Part shown: in pieces, positions 1 to 4,645 of the stretch
How positions within the stretch are numbered: position 1 is the stretch's first letter
Layout of the letters: each line of letters begins with the position of its first letter
NCBI GenBank assembly: GCA_937124525.1
Contig: CAKZLA010000199.1
Span: 1 to 7,828, forward strand
Direction: 5' to 3'
Origin: an uncultured Desulfobacterium sp.
GTDB lineage: Bacteria; Desulfobacterota; Desulfobacteria; Desulfobacterales; Desulfobacteraceae
DNA length: 7,828 nucleotides
Program-made: the position numbers and the translations under genes
Notes under the pieces: model-generated
The model's database searches: none
Told to the model about the DNA's origin: nothing
Seen by the model: only the letters and a program-made list of their open reading frames with translations

Positions 1-475
1 ACGACCCGTTTTCCGGCTGGTGATAGGGGGTCTGCCAGTGGGTGTGTCCCTTTACGGAGTGACACACATCACAGGACACACCGGCCAGGGCCATGTCGCT
101 TAAACCATCAAGACCCGCCCCCTTGATTTCTCCCCTGACCACGGCCGCCGGGGTATGACATCCCTCACACTGCCGGGCAATCTCATGCCCTGCTTCCTTG
201 ACGGCAAGGTTGAGTTCCCCCTGGTACACAGGGTCTTTAAATGCCAGGGCATGCATGGACCCGGTCCACTCTTCAAATTTTCCAGGATGGCAGTCGGCAC
301 AGGTTTCCGGCGGTGTAAAATCCGCACCACTCTTTTCCCATTGAAGCAGGGAGGGTGCATGGGGATAAAGGGAGGCATCGGTTTTCATGTAGGTGTCCCG
401 GCTGTGGGCCGCGCCCACGGAAAATACTGAAATTAACACCGCCAATAAAGTGACCAGGAAACACTGTTGTCTCAT
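1..475 (-). CDS. Multiheme c-type cytochrome, periplasmic (3' end beyond window)
   Basis: This open frame runs off the left edge, so only the first 158 residues are visible. Residues 1-23 form a signal peptide: a short Arg-containing start, then a hydrophobic core (FLVTLLAVLISVF) ending near AA. Three CXXCH haem-attachment motifs follow: CADCH at 59-63, CEGCH at 103-107 and CDVCH at 135-139. The segment after the first haem (FEEWTGSMHA, 67-76) has the W..S.H spacing typical of the cytochrome c554/multihaem oxidoreductase-like family, so more haems are expected in the missing part. Each haem would be covalently attached after export, and the protein would transfer electrons in the periplasm. 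The ATG at 473-475 is supported by AAGGAG about 11 bases upstream and by the signal peptide starting there. It lies 73 bp downstream of exonuclease III on the same strand, with no obvious terminator between them. The exact redox partner or substrate cannot be read from this fragment. Confidence 0.87.
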   Translation of the reverse strand, partial: MRQQCFLVTLLAVLISVFSVGAAHSRDTYMKTDASLYPHAPSLLQWEKSGADFTPPETCADCHPGKFEEWTGSMHALAFKDPVYQGELNLAVKEAGHEIARQCEGCHTPAAVVRGEIKGAGLDGLSDMALAGVSCDVCHSVKGHTHWQTPYHQPENGS

Positions 476-548
476 AATAAATTTTCTCCTTTCAATATTG
501 TCATTCCCCACACTCGAGGAGTAAATTTGTAAATAAAGTTCAGTTTGC

Positions 549-1337
549 TCATATTTCCAGGGTGATACCCACCGGGCAATGGTCAGACCCCAGGATTTCA
601 TTTTCAATGAATGCCGTTTTCAGCCACCCCTTATCAATGATATCCTGGGTGACGAAAAAATAGTCTATGCGCCACCCGGCATTATTTTTCCTGGCATTGA
701 AGCGATAGGACCACCATGAGTATTCAACAGCCTCGGGATGAAGGAACCGAAAGGTATCCACATAACCATCGGCTATGATTTCATCCAGCAGCTTGCGTTC
801 ACTGGGTAGAAATCCCGACCGTTTACTGTTGGGGCCTGGATTTTTGAGATCTATTTCATTGTGTGCAATATTAAAATCACCGGTGATGACAAGACTTTTC
901 CCATTGTCCCGCAGCCCGTTGGCATGGGCAAAAAAATCTGCATAAAAATCCATTTTATACTGGAGTCGCTCCTCACTCATCTGGCCGTTGGGAAAGTAGA
1001 TATTAAACAGAATAAAATCACCATAATCAAGTTCCAATATCCGCCCCTCATCATCATACCGGGGAACGCCCATGCCTGCATTTACGGTGTCCGGCATTGG
1101 CCGGGTGTATGCAGCCACCCCGCTGTAGCCCTTTTTCACCGTGGAGTATGCCCAGTGGTCATGGTAATCCATTAACGCTTGCATCTCCTGGGTGCGCTGG
1201 TGGGCCTGGAGTTTGGTCTCCTGCAAAAGTAAAATATCAGGATCAAGGGTTTCAACTGTTTTGTGGAACTCCTTTTTCAGAACTGCCCTTAATCCGTTGA
1301 CGTTCCATGAAATAACCTTAATGCTTTTCTTTCCCAT
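549..1337 (-). CDS. xth: Exodeoxyribonuclease III / AP endonuclease
   Basis: A complete 262-residue member of the Mg-dependent exonuclease III/APE1 family, which cleaves DNA at abasic sites and trims damaged 3' ends during base-excision repair in the cytoplasm. All signature blocks are present: SWNVNGLRA (Asn12), LLLQETK (Glu40, metal ligand), YFPNG (114-118), GDFNIAH with Asp154 and Asn156, WRIDYFFV (222-229) and the terminal GSDHCPV with catalytic Asp252-His253. The length is normal for the family. An ATG five codons further upstream (1350-1352) is possible, but nothing like a ribosome binding site precedes it. The GGAG at 1347-1350 sits 9 bases before the ATG at 1335-1337, so the shorter start was chosen. 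The sequence around YSWWSYRFNARKNNAGWRIDYF is closer to the APE1-like branch than to E. coli XthA; this is a judgement by eye. It is transcribed divergently from trxC. Confidence 0.96.
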   Translation of the reverse strand: MGKKSIKVISWNVNGLRAVLKKEFHKTVETLDPDILLLQETKLQAHQRTQEMQALMDYHDHWAYSTVKKGYSGVAAYTRPMPDTVNAGMGVPRYDDEGRILELDYGDFILFNIYFPNGQMSEERLQYKMDFYADFFAHANGLRDNGKSLVITGDFNIAHNEIDLKNPGPNSKRSGFLPSERKLLDEIIADGYVDTFRFLHPEAVEYSWWSYRFNARKNNAGWRIDYFFVTQDIIDKGWLKTAFIENEILGSDHCPVGITLEI

Positions 1338-1359
1338 GGAAAAATTCTCCATATAAATG

Positions 1360-1374
1360 TTGAAAATATTTCAA
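1360..1374. promoter_or_regulatory. AT-rich palindrome in the exonuclease III leader
   Basis: TTGAAAATATTTCAA is a perfect 6-bp inverted repeat (TTGAAA/TTTCAA) around ATA. It lies 22 bp upstream of the chosen xth start and next to its ribosome binding site. It could be an operator for a dimeric repressor or simply an AT-rich dyad. No regulator can be named from the sequence. Confidence 0.3.
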
Positions 1375-1536
1375 AATAGCCTTACCATCTATTCGAGTTT
1401 GATTTTATCCCCTTTTTAATACGTTGAATGGCACATAAAGTCCAGTAAAAGGCCATCCAAAGAGTGGACTAAGTTACAACCAGCTCCCAAGGATATCATT
1501 GAACTCCCGGAAAATTATTTCGACAAAAAAAATTGT

Positions 1537-1552
1537 GGGCATATTTTTTGCT
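1537..1552 (+). promoter_or_regulatory. Candidate sigma-54 promoter of trxC
   Basis: GGGCATATTTTTTGCT matches the -24/-12 consensus TGGCAC-N5-TTGCW at 9 of 11 defined positions. GG (1538-1539) and GC (1550-1551) are exactly 12 bases apart, and the TTGCT block is perfect. Transcription would start near 1563, giving a leader of about 43 bases before the trxC ATG. A 6-bp dyad (AGTCCA at 1439-1444, TGGACT at 1465-1470) lies about 95-125 bp upstream of that start, where enhancer-binding proteins often bind. No equally good sigma-70 promoter was found here: TATGAT at 1554-1559 lacks a properly spaced -35 box. Confidence 0.45.
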
Positions 1553-1605
1553 TATGATTTTATCCGTTCTGAAAAACATTTTTTGCTGAAACGGAGGTAT
1601 ACGTC

Positions 1606-2049
1606 ATGAGTAACGACTCGATTATTATTGCATGTGCAAGCTGCGGCACCCGAAACAGAATTCCCCGCACCAAGATAAAGCAAAAACCGGTGTGCGCAAA
1701 GTGCCGGGCATCCCTTGCCGATATCCCCTGGTTTCCCGTGAACATCAACGACAGTCAATTTGACACGGCCGTACTTGGGCATAAAGGTATTGTGATGGTG
1801 GATTGCTGGGCCCCCTGGTGTGGTCCCTGCAAATCCATGGGCCCCATGCTGGATGGCCTTGCCGGTGACTATGCCGGACGGTTAAAAGTAGTTAAAATAA
1901 ACATGGACGAAAATCCGGCAACCGGCTCCAAATACAACATCAGAAGCATCCCCACCCTGCTTTTTTTCAAAAATGGCCAACTCAAAGACACCCTTGTGGG
2001 GGCAGTCCCCCGAAGGGAAATGGAATCGCGATTAAAGCCGTTGCTTTAA
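1606..2049 (+). CDS. trxC: Thioredoxin 2 (zinc-ribbon thioredoxin)
   Basis: A 147-residue thioredoxin of the TrxC type, a cytoplasmic disulfide reductase that is normally recycled by thioredoxin reductase. The N-terminal extension carries a zinc ribbon with two CxxC pairs (Cys10/Cys13 and Cys30/Cys33), which separates TrxC from TrxA. The thioredoxin fold follows, with buried Asp66, active site WCGPC (71-75) and the cis-proline in RSIPTLLFF (Pro116). The residue two before Trp68 is Asp66, and Cys67 occupies the place of the usual Phe or Tyr (VDCWAPWCGPC), giving one extra cysteine near the active site. GGAGG at 1593-1597, 8 bases before the ATG, fixes the start. In better-studied bacteria TrxC belongs to oxidative-stress regulons, which suits the rubrerythrin-type proteins nearby. 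It appears to be a single-gene unit: a GC-rich hairpin lies downstream and a sigma-54-type promoter upstream. Confidence 0.94.
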   Translation: MSNDSIIIACASCGTRNRIPRTKIKQKPVCAKCRASLADIPWFPVNINDSQFDTAVLGHKGIVMVDCWAPWCGPCKSMGPMLDGLAGDYAGRLKVVKINMDENPATGSKYNIRSIPTLLFFKNGQLKDTLVGAVPRREMESRLKPLL

Positions 2050-2093
2050 TCAAGTATAGCCCCGTCTCCCAGTATCAAAAGATATAATATACA

Positions 2094-2112
2094 TGGCAGT
2101 AACCACCTGCCA
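2094..2112 (+). repeat. Small hairpin after trxC
   Basis: TGGCAG (2094-2099) and CTGCCA (2107-2112) form a perfect 6-bp stem with a 7-base loop, 45 bases after the trxC stop. No T-run follows. It may protect the 3' end of the transcript or be incidental. Confidence 0.35.
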
Positions 2113-2140
2113 CAACAAAGATAGAAAATAGAACCATGTC

Positions 2141-2188
2141 GCCGCCGACGGGGGATGGGACTGGCCCGGGACCGTCGGCGGCCCTTTT
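2141..2188 (+). terminator. GC-rich hairpin, probable trxC terminator
   Basis: GCCGCCGACGG (2141-2151) and CCGTCGGCGGC (2172-2182) form a perfect 11-bp stem with a 20-base loop, which can itself fold on GGG/CCC (2157-2159 with 2165-2167). It is followed by CC and TTTT (2185-2188). The stem is very stable but the T-tract is short, and it lies 91 bases after the trxC stop. It could therefore be an intrinsic terminator or a repetitive palindromic element. Confidence 0.5.
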
Positions 2189-2195
2189 GCCCCGC

Positions 2196-2248
2196 CGGTC
2201 TAAAACACAATTGCCACGGGCAGACCGTATTGGGGATCTGGCCTGCCC
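2196..2248. repeat. Overlapping, mutually exclusive dyads
   Basis: CGGTCT (2196-2201) can pair with AGACCG (2222-2227). TGCC (2212-2215) can pair with GGCA (2219-2222). GGGCAG (2218-2223) can instead pair with CTGCCC (2243-2248). These pairings share bases, so they cannot all form at once. That arrangement can indicate a switching leader RNA, but it may also be chance in GC-rich DNA. No known riboswitch consensus was recognised. Confidence 0.3.
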
Positions 2249-2260
2249 ACAATAAATATC

Positions 2261-2297
2261 GAAACTCCAGTTATTGCAAATAATTGGACGGAGTTTC
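2261..2297. repeat. Inverted repeat interrupted at its right arm by a MITE-like insertion
   Basis: GAAACTCC (2261-2268) and GGAGTTTC (2290-2297) are perfect inverted repeats. Between them, CCAGTTATT (2267-2275) and AATAATTGG (2279-2287) form a nine-pair hairpin with loop GCA and one G-T pair. The right arm GAGTTTC is the sequence duplicated by the adjacent element, so a second copy at 2402-2408 can also pair with the left arm. The original dyad would have stood about 30 bp before the start codon of the rhodanese fusion, which makes it a candidate operator or leader hairpin. Confidence 0.45.
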
Positions 2298-2298
2298 T

Positions 2299-2401
2299 GT
2301 AAGTTCTCAATAAGTCCGGGTATCCAGGGAATCCTTTTGAATAGCACCCGGCGTTTAAAGGATAACCATGCTTTATTAGCCCGAGATTATTGAGGACTTA
2401 C
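2299..2401. mobile_element. MITE-like element with IS66-type ends, 103 bp
   Basis: The left end GTAAGTTCTCAATAA (2299-2313) is inverted at the right end as TTATTGAGGACTTAC (2387-2401), with 14 of 15 bases matching. The similarity continues to CGGG/CCCG, giving about 18 of 22 over 2299-2320 and 2380-2401. The element is bounded exactly by a perfect 8-bp direct repeat, GAGTTTCT, at 2291-2298 and 2402-2409. Ends starting with GTAA and 8-bp duplications are the known signature of the IS66 family. At 103 bp it has no room for a transposase, so it would be a non-autonomous derivative moved in trans. Internally ATCCTTT (2331-2337) and AAAGGAT (2357-2363) form a further 7-bp dyad. The right duplication ends 10 bases before the AGGAGG of the next gene, so the insertion must have displaced whatever promoter lay upstream. 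Confidence 0.72.
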
Positions 2402-2434
2402 GAGTTTCTTATAAAAAAAAGGAGGATCTATCTC

Positions 2435-3265
2435 ATGAAATGGAAACAATTCCTGACCCCGGCAAAATCCCTGGACACCAATGAAACAAAAGCCTTCATG
2501 GATCAAAAGGATGTGAATGAATTCACCGTGCTGGATGTACGCCAGCCATCGGAGTACGAACAGGGCCACATCCCCGGAGCCACCTTGATTCCCCTGCCGG
2601 AACTGGGGGATCGCCTCCACGAACTGGACCCGGAGAAAACCCAGCTGGTGTACTGTGCCGTTGGTGGGCGCAGCCGGGTTGCTGCACAGATGATGGCCGG
2701 AAAAGGATTTGACCATGTAATTAATGTGGCGGGTGGATTCAAGGCCTGGAAGGGCCACGCCGCCGTGGGCAGCCAGGAACTGGGGGTTGAACTCTTTGAT
2801 GGCAGTGAATCCCCGGAAGACACCTTGATAGTGGCCTACTCCCTGGAACAGGGGCTGCGGGAATATTATCTCTCCATGGCACAAAAGGTAAAAAACACCC
2901 AGGTTCAGGAACTTTTCACCCTCCTTGCCGAAATTGAGGTGAAACACCAGGAGCGCCTTTTTCAGCAATATCTCGAACTGTCTGATACAAATCCCACCCT
3001 GGAGGCCTTTGAAAATGACATCGTGGTCAGTGCCGTGGAAGGGGGAATGACCACAGACGAATACGCCAAAATGTACAATCCGAACTGGGAATCCCCCGTG
3101 GATGTTATCTCCATTGCCATGTCCATCGAGGCCCAGGCCCTGGACATGTACCAGCGCACGGCTGCAAAGGTTGGCAATGAAAAAAGTCGGGATATTCTCA
3201 CCCAGATTGCCCGGGAAGAGCGCAGCCACCTTGAGGAGCTGGGTAAATTAATGGATCGCATTTAA
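2435..3265 (+). CDS. Rhodanese domain fused to rubrerythrin-like ferritin domain
   Basis: A 276-residue cytoplasmic two-domain protein. Residues about 10-110 are a rhodanese domain, with LDVRQPSEYEQGHIPGA (33-49) and the active loop CAVGGRSR, in which Cys74 would carry the transferred sulfur. Residues about 125-276 form a four-helix ferritin-like domain with the diiron pattern Glu138, Glu168-x2-His171, Glu232 and Glu262-x2-His265. Rhodaneses move sulfane sulfur from thiosulfate or persulfides; rubrerythrin-like diiron domains reduce peroxide or O2. Linking the two suggests handling of persulfide or peroxide under oxidative or sulfide stress, which is inference. There is no rubredoxin domain, so electrons must come from another protein, perhaps the flavoprotein encoded 19 bp downstream. 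The ATG at 2435 has AGGAGG 9 bases upstream. A TTG frame opening at 2390 starts inside the upstream insertion element and was rejected. Confidence 0.88.
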   Translation: MKWKQFLTPAKSLDTNETKAFMDQKDVNEFTVLDVRQPSEYEQGHIPGATLIPLPELGDRLHELDPEKTQLVYCAVGGRSRVAAQMMAGKGFDHVINVAGGFKAWKGHAAVGSQELGVELFDGSESPEDTLIVAYSLEQGLREYYLSMAQKVKNTQVQELFTLLAEIEVKHQERLFQQYLELSDTNPTLEAFENDIVVSAVEGGMTTDEYAKMYNPNWESPVDVISIAMSIEAQALDMYQRTAAKVGNEKSRDILTQIAREERSHLEELGKLMDRI

Positions 3266-3284
3266 ACGTATAAGGGAGGAAACC

Positions 3285-4397
3285 ATGGGAAAAACGCTGA
3301 TACTGGTGGGGGGAGGCCATGCCCACATGGAAACCCTGGCCCACCTGGAAGAATTTGTACAAAAGGGCTTCCAGGTCACCGTGGTGGGCCCATCCACCCA
3401 CCACTACTATTCGGGTATGGGGCCCGGCATGCTGGGGAACACCTACACCCCCGAAGAGATCTGTTTTGCCACAAAGCATGTGGTGGAAAAAAAGGGCGGC
3501 ACCTTTATAGAGGACAAGGGCCTGCGCATTGATCCAGACACCCGAACCCTGTTCCTGGCATCGGGAAAGACCCTGTCCTATGACGTCATCTCCTTTAATG
3601 CCGGCAGTTACGTGCCCCAGGACAGTGTCATGGGCGATGACGAAGATATCTATCCGGTGAAACCCATTGAAAAACTCATGCAGGCCCAGACCCGGATATT
3701 GGAACTCACCCGCCAGAAAAAAATATCCATTGCCATTGTGGGAGGCGGCCCCTCCTCGGCGGAAATTGCAGGCAATGTAAGGCAACTAACCCATGGGGCG
3801 GGGATTCACAAGCCAGACATTACCATTTTTGCCGGACAGCGTTTCATGAGTCGATTCCCTGAAAAAATCAGACAGGGGGTCATGGGTATCCTTCAACGGC
3901 GGGGTGTTAAGCTCAATGAATCGGGATACGTCTCCCAGGTGAAAGATAAAATCATCTCCCTGAAATCAGGGGAGACCTTTTCTGTTGATTTTATTTTCAT
4001 GGCCCTGGGGGTTAAGCCCTCCACCATTTTTGAACAATCCGGACTTCCCACGGGCCCGGATGGAGGACTTCTGGTGAACAAATACCTCCAAAGCATCCAG
4101 TATCCTGAAATATTCGGAGGGGGAGACTGTATCTATTTCCAGGATTCTCCCCTGGACAAGGTGGGGGTGTACGCGGTGCGGGAAAACCCCATATTGCTTC
4201 ATAATATTATGGCATGTCTCACGGACAGTCCCCTGAAGATTTTTGATCCCGGTGGTGACTATCTGCTGATTTTTAATCTTGGTGATGGACTGGGGGTATT
4301 AAAGAAAAGCTGGTTTGTCTTAAAAGGTCGTCTGGCGTTCAAGCTCAAGGATTACATTGATCGAAAATTCATGAAGCTGTTCCAGGCTATTGAGTAG
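3285..4397 (+). CDS. FAD/NAD(P)-binding oxidoreductase, NDH-2-like (SelD N-terminal-domain type)
   Basis: A 370-residue flavoprotein with the two-dinucleotide-binding fold of type II NADH dehydrogenases and sulfide:quinone reductases. It begins with the FAD-binding GGGHAH (9-14). The NAD(P)-binding GGGPSSAEIA follows at 153-162 and the second FAD motif GGGDC at 278-282. The stretch GPSTHHYYSGMGPGMLGNTYTPEEI and the GGGHAH start are typical of the family found as an N-terminal fusion to selenophosphate synthetase (the TIGR03169 type, from memory); here the domain stands alone. The only cysteines are Cys60, Cys282 and Cys311, so the cysteine pair of true sulfide:quinone reductase is missing and that name is not justified. 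The C-terminus (SWFVLKGRLAFKLKDYIDRKF) is amphipathic and basic, as in the membrane-docking tails of NDH-2 enzymes, suggesting electron transfer to quinone. AGGGAGG stands 5 bases before the ATG. The 19-bp gap to the rhodanese fusion implies one operon. Confidence 0.85.
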   Translation: MGKTLILVGGGHAHMETLAHLEEFVQKGFQVTVVGPSTHHYYSGMGPGMLGNTYTPEEICFATKHVVEKKGGTFIEDKGLRIDPDTRTLFLASGKTLSYDVISFNAGSYVPQDSVMGDDEDIYPVKPIEKLMQAQTRILELTRQKKISIAIVGGGPSSAEIAGNVRQLTHGAGIHKPDITIFAGQRFMSRFPEKIRQGVMGILQRRGVKLNESGYVSQVKDKIISLKSGETFSVDFIFMALGVKPSTIFEQSGLPTGPDGGLLVNKYLQSIQYPEIFGGGDCIYFQDSPLDKVGVYAVRENPILLHNIMACLTDSPLKIFDPGGDYLLIFNLGDGLGVLKKSWFVLKGRLAFKLKDYIDRKFMKLFQAIE

Positions 4398-4483
4398 ATG
4401 GGTTAGTAAAGTTAATTTTAGCACTGACGGCAAGTGGCCGACGTTGGAACCAACCCACAAAATAGTAAATTAAGAGCTTCTGA

Positions 4484-4617
4484 GGGCGCATTCCCATTTT
4501 CCCGGCCTATCATAATAACCCATTGATTTCATTAAGCCAGCACTCCATTGATGCAAAACAAAATATCTTGATAAATCAAAGAGTTGAATCTCCAACCGGG
4601 GAAATGGGAATGCCCCC
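4484..4617. mobile_element. Second MITE-like element, 134 bp, with 22-bp inverted ends
   Basis: The two ends (4484-4505 and 4596-4617) are 22-bp inverted repeats with 20 matching positions. They share the perfect core GCATTCCCATTT (4488-4499), inverted at 4602-4613. They are flanked exactly by a perfect 8-bp direct repeat, GCTTCTGA, at 4476-4483 and 4618-4625, the hallmark of a transposition event. The interior is AT-rich and non-coding, so any transposase must act in trans. The ends do not resemble those of the element at 2299-2401; 8-bp duplications occur in several IS families and I cannot assign this one. It separates the NDH-2-like gene from the following fusion gene and ends 28 bp before that gene's GTG. 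If transcribed, the ends would fold into a long stem just ahead of the ribosome binding site. The gap 4398-4475 to its left holds only a short dyad, GTTGGAACCAAC (4443-4454). Confidence 0.78.
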
Positions 4618-4645
4618 GCTTCTGACCCCTTAAAGGAATTTTATT

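Noticed and set aside
1338..1352. Upstream ATG of exonuclease III adding MENFS
   Set aside because: No Shine-Dalgarno sequence precedes it; the GGAG inside this stretch is well placed for the next ATG.
2083..2088. Perfect TATAAT as a -10 promoter box
   Set aside because: No -35-like sequence lies 15-19 bases upstream, and a strong hairpin follows shortly downstream.
2390..2434. TTG-initiated N-terminal extension of the rhodanese fusion
   Set aside because: It begins inside the right inverted end of the insertion element and lacks a ribosome binding site. AGGAGG directly before the ATG at 2435 gives a normal rhodanese start.
2387..3229. Long minus-strand open frame opposite the rhodanese fusion
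   Set aside because: It is the antisense shadow of a clearly conserved plus-strand protein and shows no recognisable domain.
3285..4397. Annotation as sulfide:quinone oxidoreductase
   Set aside because: Only three cysteines (60, 282, 311) are present and they do not form the redox pair and third Cys pattern of that enzyme; the N-terminal motifs fit the SelD-associated family better.
4548..4575. Outward promoter in the second MITE (TTGATG, 16 bases, GATAAA)
   Set aside because: The match to consensus is weak and such pairs are common by chance in AT-rich DNA.
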